Source of the DNA: JACCXG01 sp963717745
GTDB lineage: Bacteria > Acidobacteriota > Vicinamibacteria > Vicinamibacterales > 2-12-FULL-66-21
Direction: 5' to 3'
Assembly: GCA_963717745.1 (NCBI GenBank)
Contig: CAVQXJ010000029.1
Span: 205,997 to 269,996, forward strand
DNA length: 64,000 nt
Each line of letters starts with the position of its first letter. Within the stretch, counting starts at the first letter, position 1. Made by a program: the position numbers and the translations under genes. Below the pieces are notes generated by a model. It was not told where the DNA came from, searched no databases, and saw only the letters and a list, made by a program, of their open reading frames with translations. Of the stretch, positions 1 through 9,030 are shown piece by piece.

Positions 1-341
1 ACTTCAGCGACCGGCGCAATGCTCAGCACCTGATCCATCGTCACCGCGCCGCCGAGCGGCACGCGTGCGGTCCGCTGCACGCTCGACATGCCATCCATCT
101 CGAACTTGACGGTGTAGCTGCCCGGCGGCAGGCCCGGGAAGCTGTAGACACCGTTGATGTCGGCGACAGTCGTGCGCTCACCCTGGAGCGACTCGGAGAC
201 CACCGTCACGGTGGCGCCGGGCAGCCCGAGGTTGTCGGACGAAGACAGCCGGCCACCCAGGGTGCCGGACTGCTGCCCCTGCGCCATCGCCGGAGCGGCA
301 ACGCAGAGAGCGGCGAGCAGAAATGCGAACAGACGTTTCAT
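1..341 (-). CDS. N-terminus of a secreted carboxypeptidase-regulatory-like protein, probably a TonB-dependent receptor (partial)
   Basis: The gene runs off the left edge, so only about the first 113 residues are visible. They begin with a signal peptide (MKRLFAFLLAA, then an AMAQ cleavage-like site near residue 20). A beta-sandwich of the carboxypeptidase-regulatory type follows, with the typical run GTLGGRLSS, LPGATVTV and GVYSFPGLPPGSYTVKFE. In Acidobacteriota this domain usually opens a large outer-membrane TonB-dependent receptor; that part lies outside the window, so the receptor assignment is inferred. The ATG is supported by an AGGAG box about 8 bases upstream. Confidence 0.75.
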   Translation of the reverse strand, partial: MKRLFAFLLAALCVAAPAMAQGQQSGTLGGRLSSSDNLGLPGATVTVVSESLQGERTTVADINGVYSFPGLPPGSYTVKFEMDGMSSVQRTARVPLGGAVTMDQVLSIAPVAE

Positions 342-557
342 GACCGAAAAACTCCTTGCGACGGACGAAGCCGGCGCGACGATCCACTGCGGGGATTGAC
401 TGGCTGGTCAGCACGCGACGTGCCAGTACATTCCTGTCGATGAAATGTCGGATTTCGCTCGACAGTCCGGGCCTGTGGGATGAGTGACGGGAGGAGCAAT
501 CGGCCCGGGAGTGTGCCGATTCGAGACGTGCTACACGAAATTCGTGAGGGCTGGAGT

Positions 558-741
558 CAAATCCCAAGCTCCAAATCCCAAGCTCCAACCACTCCCAAAT
601 CCCAACCTCCAAGGAAATCCCAACAACCAAATCCCAAGCCACAGATTCGCGAACCAGCGGGGTTGGGATTTGGTCGTTGGGCGTTATTTGGGATTTGGGA
701 GTTGGGAGTGGTTGGGATTTGGGATTTGGAGCTTGGGATTT
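558..741. repeat. Inverted heptad-repeat array (TCCCAAA / TTTGGGA family), copy 1
   Basis: The left arm (about 558-640) is built from heptads such as AATCCCA and AGCTCCA. The right arm (about 661-741) is its imperfect reverse complement, made of TTGGGAT and TTGGGAG units. The right arm ends against the stop codon of the permease gene at 741-743, so the element lies just 3' of the efflux operon and could fold into a long hairpin in the mRNA. The G-rich strand has many GGG tracts and could form G-quadruplexes. A second copy lies at 17135-17302 and a fragment at 8250-8270. Confidence 0.85.
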
Positions 742-1853
742 TAAGAGGCTCGCTTCCGGCTGCGCGCCACCGCGAGCCCCAGCATCCCGAGCCCCCAGGC
801 GGACATCGCCAGCGCCTGCGGCCACAGCAGCTCGAGACCGATGCCTTTCAGGAAAATGCCGCGGACGATCACCAGGAAATACCGGAGCGGGATCAGGTAG
901 GTCACCGGCTGAATCGCGCGGGGCATGTTCTCGATCGGGAAGATGAAGCCGGACAGATAGAGCATCGGCGTGAGGAAGAAGAACGTGGACGTCATCATCG
1001 CCTGCTGCTGGGTGTCCGAGATCGTCGAGATGAACAGGCCGAGCGCGAGGGTGCTGAAGACGTAGATCGCCGACATCGCGAGCAGCAGCAGCAAGCTGCC
1101 GCGCAGCGGGATCTGGAACCAGCCCACCGCGACCGCGACCACCAGCAGCACGTCCACCATCGCGATCAGCCCATACGGCAGCAGCTTCCCCACGATCAGC
1201 TCCCAGCGCCGGAGCGGCGTGACGTTCAACTGCTCCAGCGTCCCGAGCTCCTTCTCGCGCACGACCGCCATCGAGGCGAGATTCGCGGTCACGACCAGCA
1301 GCACCAGCGCGAGCACTCCCGGGATCATGAAGAACCGGCTCTCCAGCCGCGGGTTGTACCAGACGCGGATGCGCGCATCGATGGCCGCGGCGGACGCGGG
1401 CGTGACAGCGCCGGCCAGTTCCTGCGAGTAGCCGCCGATCAGGCTGGTCGCGTACCCGAGCGCGACCGTCGTCGAATTCGAGTCGGTGCCGTCGGCCACC
1501 ACCTGGACGGTGGTGCCCGCCCGGCTGTCGAGCGCCGTGCCATACCCGGCCGGGATCGACAACGCCAGCCAGGCGCGCCCGCGCTCGAGAAACGGCTCGA
1601 TCTCCGCGACCGTGGTCACGGTGTCGACCACGCTGAAGTTGGGCGAGGCGTCGAACTTCGAGATCAGCTCGCGGCTGTGTGCCGTGCGATCGCCGTCCGC
1701 CACCACGACCGGGACATCGTGGATGTCGGTGGTCGCCGCATAGCCCAGCAGCGTGAGCTGGATGATCGGCGCGACCACCACCACGCCGAACAGCCGCGGG
1801 TTCATCCGCAGCTCGAGGAATTCCTTCCACACCAGGAAGCGAAGGCGTTGCAT
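741..1853 (-). CDS. ABC-2 type multidrug exporter permease (YbhR/YhhJ-like), last gene of efflux operon
   Basis: A 370-residue membrane protein of the ABC-2 family. It has one N-terminal membrane segment (residues ~20-38), a large extracytoplasmic domain of about 140 residues (VVVADGDRT..., substrate-side), and about five C-terminal membrane segments. The motif VREKELGTLEQLNVTP, typical of ABC-2 export permeases, precedes the second segment. It probably pairs with the permease at 1937-3043 to form the membrane channel of a tripartite exporter. It is the most downstream gene of the operon and ends in an inverted repeat. The open frame is intact. Confidence 0.9.
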   Translation of the reverse strand: MQRLRFLVWKEFLELRMNPRLFGVVVVAPIIQLTLLGYAATTDIHDVPVVVADGDRTAHSRELISKFDASPNFSVVDTVTTVAEIEPFLERGRAWLALSIPAGYGTALDSRAGTTVQVVADGTDSNSTTVALGYATSLIGGYSQELAGAVTPASAAAIDARIRVWYNPRLESRFFMIPGVLALVLLVVTANLASMAVVREKELGTLEQLNVTPLRRWELIVGKLLPYGLIAMVDVLLVVAVAVGWFQIPLRGSLLLLLAMSAIYVFSTLALGLFISTISDTQQQAMMTSTFFFLTPMLYLSGFIFPIENMPRAIQPVTYLIPLRYFLVIVRGIFLKGIGLELLWPQALAMSAWGLGMLGLAVARSRKRAS

Positions 1854-1866
1854 TAGTACCCTCGTG

Positions 1867-1939
1867 TCAAGGGAGAAGCGCTTCTCCCTTCTCCCTTCTC
1901 CCTTCTCCCTTGACAGGCGGCCTGTTCATCCGCCTGTCA
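1867..1939. repeat. Two adjacent hairpins with (TTCTCCC)n heptads between the two permease genes
   Basis: Five copies of the heptad TTCTCCC (about 1877-1911) are followed by TTGACAGG. A reverse-complement segment TCAAGGGAGAAG at 1867-1878 can pair with CTTCTCCCTTGA at 1902-1913. Directly next to it, TGACAGGCGG (1911-1920) and CCGCCTGTCA (1930-1939) form a perfect 10-bp stem with a 9-base loop. This second hairpin covers the stop codon of the upstream permease gene (1937-1939). There is no T-run, so it is more likely a processing or attenuation element inside the operon than a full terminator. Confidence 0.75.
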
Positions 1940-3043
1940 ACGCCGCTCCCGCGCCAGCCGCAGCGACGCCAGCGACAGCATGACCCCGGCATAGATCGCC
2001 AGCGCCGCCAGCGGGCCGATCAGGTGAGTGACGGACGCGCCTTTGAGGACGATGCCGCGGAGCGCCACCAGGAAGTAGCGCGCCGGCACCACGTTGGTGA
2101 TGATCTGGAGCGCCCGCGGCATGCTGCTGATCGGAAAGATGAAGCCCGAGAGAATCAACGTCGGCAGCAGCGAAATCAGCAGCGCCATCTGGAAGGCGAC
2201 CTGCTGGCTGTCGGCGACGGTCGAGATCACCAGGCCGGTCGCCAGCGCGCCGATCAGGAACAGCGACATCGCCAGCAGCAGCGCCAGCCAGTTCCCGCGC
2301 ATCGGGAGACCGAACAGCACCATCGACGCCAGGATGATCAGCGCCGCCGACGCCAGCGAGATCAGGAAGTAGGGGACGGTCTTGCCGACCACGAAGGCAA
2401 ACGTGCCGATCGGCGCCATCTTGATCTGCTCGAGGGTCCCGCTCTCCTTTTCACGAACGATCGACAGCGCGGTCGACGCGACCGCGGTGATCATCGCGAT
2501 GTAGGCGATCAATCCGGGGACCAGGAACAGCGTGCTGCGCAGTTCGGGGTTGTACCAGATGCGCGGCTCCACCTGGATCGGCGGCGCCAGCTGCACGCGC
2601 CCGGGCAGTTGGCTGCTCGCGTCACGCACGATGCTGAGCGCGTACCCCATCACCGTGGTCGCGGTATTGGCGTTGTCGCCGCTGATCAGCACCTGGACGG
2701 TGGCGGTGCGTCCACCGGTCACGTCGCGGCTGTAGCCCTCGGGGACCACCAGCACCGCCCGCGCGGCATTCAGATCGAGCAGCCGCTCCGCTTCCGCCGG
2801 CGAATACACGGCGGCCGCCAGATCGAAATAGCCGGAGTTGACGAATGACGACACCAGCGCCCGGCTCTCGATCGAGCCGTCGCGATCTTCCACCGCCAGC
2901 TTGATGTTGCGGATGTCGAAGTTGAGCGCGTAGCCGTAGAGCAGCAGGAAGAACGCCGGGATGAACGCCAGAATCATCAGCGTCCGCCGATCCCGGGCGA
3001 TTTGCCGCAACTCCTTGCGATACACGGCGAGGACGCCACGCAT
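1937..3043 (-). CDS. ABC-2 type multidrug exporter permease (YbhS-like)
   Basis: A 368-residue ABC-2 permease with the same layout as its neighbour: a membrane anchor after a basic N-terminus (residues ~22-40), an extracytoplasmic domain beginning LNFDIRNIKLAVEDRDGS, then five C-terminal membrane segments. The conserved VREKESGTLEQIKMAPI motif is present. The opening LNFDI...DRDGS is characteristic of YbhS-type permeases. It starts 5 bases after the stop of the upstream ATPase gene, so the two are probably translated together. The open frame is intact. Confidence 0.9.
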   Translation of the reverse strand: MRGVLAVYRKELRQIARDRRTLMILAFIPAFFLLLYGYALNFDIRNIKLAVEDRDGSIESRALVSSFVNSGYFDLAAAVYSPAEAERLLDLNAARAVLVVPEGYSRDVTGGRTATVQVLISGDNANTATTVMGYALSIVRDASSQLPGRVQLAPPIQVEPRIWYNPELRSTLFLVPGLIAYIAMITAVASTALSIVREKESGTLEQIKMAPIGTFAFVVGKTVPYFLISLASAALIILASMVLFGLPMRGNWLALLLAMSLFLIGALATGLVISTVADSQQVAFQMALLISLLPTLILSGFIFPISSMPRALQIITNVVPARYFLVALRGIVLKGASVTHLIGPLAALAIYAGVMLSLASLRLARERR

Positions 3044-3048
3044 TTCGG

Positions 3049-4009
3049 CTATGCCCCCCGTCCGGCCTTTTCGACGACGTCGAGAAAGACGTCTTCGAGG
3101 GACGGCGACACGCGCTCGACCGTGGAGACCGTGATGCCAGCCTCGGTCAGCCGCCGCGACAAGGCGGCCGTGTCGAGGTCAGGCTGTCTGAACACGGCGT
3201 GGACGGCGGTGCCGAACAGGCTGGTCTTTTCGACGTCCGGCATCTGGTCCAGCATCTTCATCGCCGCGACCGGATCGGCAGTGCGGACTTCCGCGATCGA
3301 GCGGCCGGCGAACGCCTGCTTGACTTCGGCGGTGGTGCCAATCGCCGCCAGGGCACCCGCATGAATCAACGCGACCCGGTGGCAGCGCTCGGCCTCGTCC
3401 AGGTAGTGCGTGGTGACGAGGACCGTCACCCCCGCCTGCGAGAGGTCGTCGATCAGCCGCCAGAACTGACGCCGTGCCAGCGGATCGACGCCACCGGTCG
3501 GCTCGTCGAGAAACAGGATCGGCGGCTCGTGGAGAATCGCGCATCCGAGCGCGAGCCGCTGGCGCCAGCCGCCCGACAGGTCGCGCGCCAGCGTGGTTTC
3601 GCGCCCTTCCAGGCCGGCCATTTCGAGCACGAACCGGCGCCGCGACTCGATCCTGGTGCCCGTCGAGTCCGTAGATCCCTCCCCAGAAGCGGATGTTCTG
3701 GTCGACGGTGAGCAGCTCGTACAGCGAAAACCGCTGCGACATGTAGCCGATCCGCTGCTTCACGCCTTCGGGATCCGCCGCGACGTCGATCCCGCCGACC
3801 AGCGCCGTGCCAGACGACGGCCGCAGCAGCCCGCACAGCATCCGGATGGTGGTCGACTTGCCGGCGCCGTTGCTGCCGAGGAAACCGAAGATCTCGCCGC
3901 GTGCGACCGTGAACGACAGATTGTCGACGGCGAGGAACTGGCCGAACCGCCGGGTCAAGCCACGGACCTCGATCGCGGGCGCCTCGCCGGAGGCCGGATC
4001 GGTCGTCAT
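3049..4009 (-). CDS. ABC exporter ATP-binding protein, second of two in operon (one frameshift)
   Basis: An ABC ATPase of about 319 residues for drug export. Walker A is GSNGAGKS, the Q-loop is in YMSQRFSLYELLT, the signature is LSGGWRQR, Walker B is ILFLDEPT and the H-switch is TTHYLDEAER. The C-terminal region ends SLEDVF, as usual for ABC-2 partner ATPases. The frame breaks near 3665, where one extra C follows a GGG codon; reading across it gives a continuous protein. The ATG overlaps the tolC-like stop by 4 bases (ATGA). In E. coli YbhF two such ATPases are fused; here they are separate genes. Confidence 0.88.
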
Positions 4010-5322
4010 GGCCGCCCGAGGGTGCGATCCAGCCGCGCCGCGGCCAGCCGTGCCCCGGCGATCGCGCGGGTGCGATCCAATTCGGCCTGGAGCACGCCGG
4101 TCTGCGCGTCGAGGACGTCCGTGCTGGTCGCGACGCCGGCGGTGAAGCGCTCGCCGACCACACGCTGCGCCTCGACCGCCGCGCGCACCCCGTCTTCGGC
4201 CGCCCCGATCGCCGCCAGCGCCGAGTCCACGTCGAGACGCCGCTGCTCGACCTCGAACGCGAGCTGCCGGTCGAAATCGGCGCTGCGCGCGGTCAGCACC
4301 CGGGTGTTCGCCGCGGCTTCCGCCTGTTCGGCGCGGCGCCGGCCGCCGTCCCAGAGCGACCAGCTCACGTTGATCGAGGCATCCCAGGAGTCGTGCCACT
4401 CGTCGATGCGCGGAAAGATGCGCGGGTTCGGACGCGCGTAATCGTATCCGCCCGCCACCGAGACCTGAGGTCGGGCGGACGCTGCTGCCGCCGATTCCCG
4501 CTGTTGCGCCCCCGATATGCGGCTGGCGAGCGCCCGCCGCTCGGGTCGCTGATCCCGTGCCGCATCGAGCGATCCCGGCGGTGGCGGCGCCGCGGGATCC
4601 AGTTCGACCGCGGCCTCGATGGCGCGGCCGCTGTCGTCGCCGATGGCGCGCCGGAGGTCGGCCGTGGCCACCTGCCGCAGATTCCGCGCTTCGATCGCCA
4701 GCAGCTGCTGATGCGACCGGTGTGCTTCGGCGGTCAGCACTTCGTTGGGAGGAATCAGGCCCTGGTCCAGGCGGCTGCGGAGATCGCGCAGGTGCGTATC
4801 GAGCGCGTCGAGCGCCCGCTGCACGACCACTTCGGTCTGGGACGCGGTCACCAGCGCCCAGAAGGCGCGCGCGGCTTCGAGACGTGCGTCGAGGCGCGCC
4901 GCGGCGACGTCGAATCCGGCGGCTTCCCGCTCCGCGCCGGCGGCGCGCGTGAGCGCGGCCTGCCGTCCCGCGGTATAGATCGGCCACTGCAGATCCATGC
5001 GGGCGCGGTAGTTGTTCGGCACGTCCGGGTAGAGCGCCCGGACCGGCTGGTTCGGCAGCGCGAGCGTGTACTCGTCGACGTGGTTGGTGCGCGTGTAGCC
5101 GCCGAGGAGCGCCAGCGCCGGGCGCGACGCCGCCTCGCGTCCCGCCTCCACCGCCGCGGCGACCTCGACCCGCGCCTGGAGCTCGGCGACCCGCAGGCTG
5201 TTCTGCGCGGCCCGCGCCAGCGCTTCGTCCAAGGTCAGACGAAGCGGGGCCTCCTGTGCGAGGGCGGGCGCCGCCATCGCCATCAGTGCGAGCACGAATC
5301 GAAGATGCGGTCGACTCTCCAC
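4006..5322 (-). CDS. TolC-family outer membrane efflux protein
   Basis: An outer-membrane channel protein of 438 residues with an intact frame. The GTG start at 5320-5322 is chosen because a GGAAG box lies just upstream and a signal peptide follows (FVLALMAMAAPALAQ). The rest is two repeats of the OEP domain, rich in long coiled-coil helices (LTLDEALARAAQNS near the N-terminus, TGVLQAELDRTRAIAGAR near the C-terminus). It lies between the two ATPase genes, 8 bases after the first and overlapping the second. The operon therefore encodes its own outer-membrane exit duct. Confidence 0.92.
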   Translation of the reverse strand: MESRPHLRFVLALMAMAAPALAQEAPLRLTLDEALARAAQNSLRVAELQARVEVAAAVEAGREAASRPALALLGGYTRTNHVDEYTLALPNQPVRALYPDVPNNYRARMDLQWPIYTAGRQAALTRAAGAEREAAGFDVAAARLDARLEAARAFWALVTASQTEVVVQRALDALDTHLRDLRSRLDQGLIPPNEVLTAEAHRSHQQLLAIEARNLRQVATADLRRAIGDDSGRAIEAAVELDPAAPPPPGSLDAARDQRPERRALASRISGAQQRESAAAASARPQVSVAGGYDYARPNPRIFPRIDEWHDSWDASINVSWSLWDGGRRRAEQAEAAANTRVLTARSADFDRQLAFEVEQRRLDVDSALAAIGAAEDGVRAAVEAQRVVGERFTAGVATSTDVLDAQTGVLQAELDRTRAIAGARLAAARLDRTLGRP

Positions 5323-5330
5323 GGCCTTCC

Positions 5331-6285
5331 TCAGCGAGCGGATGGCGCGGCCGCGGGCGCCGCCCCGGCGCGCGACACGAGGTGGATGAACACGTCTTCG
5401 AGCGACGCCGGGATCGGCCGCACCCCGGCGACCTGGATCCCGGCCCGCTCGAGCGCGGCGGTGACGTAGTGCACGCCGTCGGCCCGGCGGTGCCGCAGCC
5501 GGACGTGGGCGCGATCGCCGAACAGCTGCACGTCCTCGACCTCCGGGATCGCGGCGAGCGCGTCGACCGGAGGGCGGGTGCCCACCGCCTCGACCTCGAT
5601 CAGCGAGCCGGGCAACGCCGCCTGCAGGGACGCCGGATCGTCGAGCGCCATGAGTCGCCCCTCGTGGAGCAGCGCGACCCGCGCGCACCGCTCGGCCTCG
5701 TCCAGATACGGCGTGGCCATCACGATCGTGAGCCCCGCCGCGAGGAACTCCGACAGCAGCTTCCAGAACTCGCGCCTCGACACCGGGTCGACACCGGTGG
5801 TCGGCTCGTCGAGCAGCAGGACCTCGGGGCGGTGAATCAGCGTGCACGCCAGCGCGAGCTTCTGCTTCATCCCGCCCGACAGCTTGTCGGCGCGCCGGGT
5901 GCGGAACGGCGTCAGCTGGGTCAGCGCCAGAAGACGGTCGCGCTCGGCGGCATAGCCGCGAACGCCATGAATCTCCGCTTGAAAAGCGATGTTCTCGTCG
6001 ATCGACAGATCGCCGTAGAGCGAGAACCGCTGCGACAGGTACCCGACCATGCCGGTGATCGCGCCGTGATCCGACACCGGATCGCGGCCGCCCATCCGGA
6101 TCGTTCCGCCGTCGGCGTGCAGCAGTCCGCAGGCGAGCCGGATGGCGGTGGTCTTGCCGGCGCCGTCCGGTCCGATCAATCCGAACATCTCGCCGCGGCC
6201 GATCGCGCAGGCTGACGTGATCGAGCGCGGCCACCGTCCCGAACCGCTTGCTCACGTCGTCGAAGACCAGGGCGTCGCCGGTCAT
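5331..6285 (-). CDS. ABC exporter ATP-binding protein, first of two in operon (one frameshift)
   Basis: An ATPase of about 317 residues. It starts at ATG 6285 (MTGDALVFDDVSKRFGTVAA), overlapping the HlyD stop by 4 bases. One extra G after a CGC codon near 6205 shifts the frame; without it the protein runs into GEMFGLIGPDGAGKT (Walker A), LSGGMKQKLALA (signature), VLLLDEPTTGVDP (Walker B) and SLEDVFIHLV near the end. It is likely to pair with the second ATPase as a heterodimer that powers the two ABC-2 permeases. Confidence 0.88.
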
Positions 6286-7290
6286 CGCGGGATCTCCGCT
6301 TCGACCGGCATGCCCGACTTCAGGATGCCCTGGCGGTTGTCGGTCGTGACCTTGATCCGGAACACCAGCTTGGTGCGCTCCTCGGCGGTCTGCACGTTGC
6401 GCGGCGTGAACTCCGCCTTGGGGGAAATGAAGGTGATCCTGCCCTCGAGCCGCTGCCCGGCATCGGTGACCAGGGGAATGGACTGGCCGATCGTCAGCCG
6501 CGGCACCACCGGCTCGTCGACGTAGACGTTCGCCCAGGCGCGATCGAGATCGGTGATCACCAGGACCGGCGTTCTGGCGTTGACGATTTCGCCGGCATCC
6601 ACCAGCCGTGAGGTGACGGTGCCGCCGACCGGCGCCATCAGGCTGGCGTCCGAGATGTTCTTGCGCAGCGAGGCGAGCTGCGCGTCCACGGCTTCGATCC
6701 GCGCCTGCGCCGCGGCGAGCTCCTCGCGCCGCGCACCGGCGTTCAACCGGGCCACCGCTTCGGTGGCGGCGCGTGCCCGGTCCTTCGCCGCCGACACCCG
6801 CGCGGCGGCGACGTCTCGCCTGGTCACCGCATCGTCTCGCTGCTTGCGCGAGCCCGCCTTCGAGGCCAGCAGCGCTTCGAACCGTGCGACGTCGTCGGTG
6901 GCCGCACGCAGCTCGGACTCGGTCGCGGCGACGTCGCCCTGGGCCGAGTCGGCCTGGGCGCGGGCCTGCCGGACCTCTTCCGGACGGGCGCCGGCCTGGA
7001 GCAATCGGAGTTGCGCCTGCGCCTGGGCGCGCTCCGCTTCCACGCGGCGCACCACGAGGTCCGCATCGCTGGTGTCGAGCCGGACGAGCAGGGTCCCGGC
7101 GGTCACCCGGTCGCCCTCGTCCACCTTGATCTCGAGCACGCGTCCGCCGACTTCCGGCGCGACCCGCACCTCGGTCGCCTCGACATATCCCGAGGCACGG
7201 ATCGGCCCTTCGGCTCCACCCCGGCGGCACGCCGCGCTCGGCCCGACGCCGATCGCCGCGACGACCGCGACCACTCTCTAACAGCGTCAT
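6282..7290 (-). CDS. HlyD/EmrA-type membrane fusion lipoprotein (frameshift near the N-terminus)
   Basis: The periplasmic adaptor of the exporter. The ATG at 7290 shares one base with the TetR stop (TGATG). After correcting one extra A following a GAG codon near 7275, the protein begins MTLLEVVAVVAAIGVGPSAA then Cys21, a lipoprotein signal. Domains follow the usual order: a lipoyl half-motif (GYVEATEVRVAPEVGGRV), a long coiled-coil hairpin (residues ~90-210), the second lipoyl half (ISDASLMAPVGGTVTSRLVDAG) and a beta-barrel. The family normally links inner-membrane permeases to TolC, which this operon also encodes. Confidence 0.9.
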
Positions 7291-7964
7291 CACATCCGCC
7301 CCTCGACCAGCGCCAGCGTCACCCGCTGCACGTGCGCCACCACGTCGTCTCGCGTGAACTGCGTCGCGCCGGCCAGTCCGGCATGCTCCAGCTTGCGGCG
7401 GACCCCGGCGCTGGCGAAGAACAGCAGCAGCGGACCGACGATGCTGCCGTGGACCAGGAGGGGGTTGACCTTGCGGAAGCGCCGGGTCCGCACGCCCTCG
7501 TGAAGGATGGTCACCAGCCCCTGCACGATGCCCGCGACTTCCTGGAGGGTGGCGGCGCCGAGGTGGGCGCCTTCTTCGGCGATTTCACGAAACCAGATCG
7601 GCGGGAAGTGCGGGCGCGCCTCGGCGGCGTGGGCGATCGCCTCGACGAACTGCTCGAGCTTCTGCGCGGGCGTGGCCTCGGAGGCGGCGACGGCGCGGAT
7701 CCGCTCGCCCACCGCGTGGAACATCTCGCCGAGGATCTCCTGATAGAGCGCGGCCTTGCTGGTGAAGTGGTAGTAGATCATCGCCTTGTTGACGCGCGCG
7801 GCGCGGGCGATGCGGTCGACGTTGGCGCCGGCAAAGCCGCGCGCCGCGAACTCGGCGGCCGCCGCCACGAAGATCCGCTCGCGGCTGCCGGCCTCGGCGG
7901 GCGCCGGGCCGCGCGTGCCGGCGCGGCGGGCTTTGGGGCGGTTCGGAATGCGGGTGGTGACCAT
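7290..7964 (-). CDS. TetR-family transcriptional regulator of the efflux operon (CecR-like position)
   Basis: A 224-residue repressor, first gene of the efflux operon. The N-terminal helix-turn-helix is clear (RERIFVAAAAEFAARGFAG...VDRIARAARVNKAMIYYHF, residues ~28-70), followed by an all-helical ligand-binding domain. The start at ATG 7964 is set by the reading frame; a 20-bp palindrome lies 11 bases upstream. In E. coli the equivalent ybhGFSR exporter is controlled by the TetR protein CecR encoded in the same cluster. Self-repression through the upstream palindrome is inferred. Confidence 0.9.
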   Translation of the reverse strand: MVTTRIPNRPKARRAGTRGPAPAEAGSRERIFVAAAAEFAARGFAGANVDRIARAARVNKAMIYYHFTSKAALYQEILGEMFHAVGERIRAVAASEATPAQKLEQFVEAIAHAAEARPHFPPIWFREIAEEGAHLGAATLQEVAGIVQGLVTILHEGVRTRRFRKVNPLLVHGSIVGPLLLFFASAGVRRKLEHAGLAGATQFTRDDVVAHVQRVTLALVEGRM

Positions 7965-7974
7965 GAACTAACCA

Positions 7975-7994
7975 GTTAGTTAGTACTGACTAAC
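7975..7994. promoter_or_regulatory. TetR operator palindrome upstream of the efflux operon
   Basis: GTTAGTTAGTACTGACTAAC is a palindrome with 18 of 20 positions symmetric about a central GTAC. Flanking copies of the half-site (ACTAACCAG before, GATAGTTAAC after) extend it. It sits 11 bases before the tetR start, where a self-repressing TetR protein would bind. Position and symmetry are seen; binding is inferred. Confidence 0.75.
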
Positions 7995-8111
7995 CGGATA
8001 GTTAACCAACGACGTGGCCATTGTCAAGCCCGGGTTCGGCGCGGGTTCGGCGCTCGGGGCTTCCGGGTGAAAATCGTCGCAAACTGGCTCATTCGCAGGC
8101 ATGCGAGCATT

Positions 8112-8186
8112 TACAGGAGGGTCAGGAGATCAGGAGGTTTCATTGGTCCTCAAGAAGAATTCTCCTGAACTCCTGGCCCTCCTGTA
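8112..8186. repeat. Long inverted repeat built of CAGGAG nonads
   Basis: The arms at 8112-8136 and 8162-8186 are each 25 bases and pair with two mismatches. Each arm contains CAGGAGGGT and CAGGAGATC-like 9-nt units. The loop is 25 bases. It lies in the 316-base space between tetR and the LytTR gene, which otherwise holds the TetR operator and, at 8250-8270, the fragment TTGGGAGTTGGGAGTTGACA. I see no gene in this space. Confidence 0.8.
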
Positions 8187-8280
8187 GATCGCCGGCGTTG
8201 GGACCAGCCTGAAGCGTCTCCAAGCGGCCGGCTGTCACGAGCCATCCGGGTTGGGAGTTGGGAGTTGACAGCGCTAGCGC

Positions 8281-9030
8281 CTACAACAGCTTCGCGAGCC
8301 GCGCGTAGCCCGCCCGGCTCACCGGCAGCCGCGTGCCGTCGCGCAGGATCGCGACCCGGCTGTCCTTGGCGTAGAGCTCGACCCGCGCGATCCGCTCGAT
8401 GTTCAGGAGGTAGGAGCGGTGGATCCGCACGAAGCGCGCCGGATCGAGCTGGGGCTCCAGCGCGCCCATCGTCTGATCCTTCAGATACTGGCGGCCCTCG
8501 GCCTTGAAGCAGACGTAGTCGTCCTGCGCCTCGACGTAGTCGATCTTCTCGACCGGAATCACGTGGACCTGCGAGCCGTCGCGGATCAGCACCCGCTCCA
8601 CCGGACCGGTCTTCGGCCGCGCGTCGGCGACCAGATCGTCGATGTCCACGGCGCCCTCCTGCGCCTGCAGCCGCATCCGCACCCGCGTCAGCGCCTCGGC
8701 CAGCCGCTCCTCGCTGAACGGCTTCAGCAGGTAGTCCACCGCGTGGACCTCGAACGCGCGCAGCGCGTACTGGTCGTAGGCGGTCGTGAAGATCACCGGC
8801 ACCTGACGGCCGATCAGCTCCAGCACCTCGAAGCCGTTCAGCTTCGGCATCTGCACGTCGAGAAACATCAGATCCGGCGACAGCTCGGCTACCGCCTTGA
8901 CCGCATCGAACCCGTTGCCGCATTCGGCCACCACCTCGATGCCCGGGTGGTGCTTCAGATATTCCCGCACCACCGTCCGCGCCAGCGGCTCGTCGTCCAC
9001 GATCACCACCCGCAAGGTCTCGGCGGTCAT
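8281..9030 (-). CDS. LytTR-family response regulator
   Basis: A two-component regulator of 249 residues. The receiver domain (residues 6-120) has the acidic pair D12-D13, phospho-acceptor D58 (LMFLDVQMP), and the Thr and Lys switch residues in IFTTAYD and YLLKPF. A LytTR DNA-binding domain follows (residues ~145-249: RVLIRDGSQVHVIPVEKIDY...VRIHRSYLLN). The ATG at 9030 overlaps the kinase stop by 4 bases, so the pair is coupled. LytTR regulators bind direct repeats upstream of their targets; I could not identify these by eye. Confidence 0.93.
   Translation of the reverse strand: MTAETLRVVIVDDEPLARTVVREYLKHHPGIEVVAECGNGFDAVKAVAELSPDLMFLDVQMPKLNGFEVLELIGRQVPVIFTTAYDQYALRAFEVHAVDYLLKPFSEERLAEALTRVRMRLQAQEGAVDIDDLVADARPKTGPVERVLIRDGSQVHVIPVEKIDYVEAQDDYVCFKAEGRQYLKDQTMGALEPQLDPARFVRIHRSYLLNIERIARVELYAKDSRVAILRDGTRLPVSRAGYARLAKLL

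Noticed and set aside
178..1830. A 550-residue open frame opposite the permease gene
   Set aside because: It is antisense to an intact ABC-2 permease, has Arg/Ala/Gly-rich shadow composition and no motif. GC-rich DNA makes such frames by chance.
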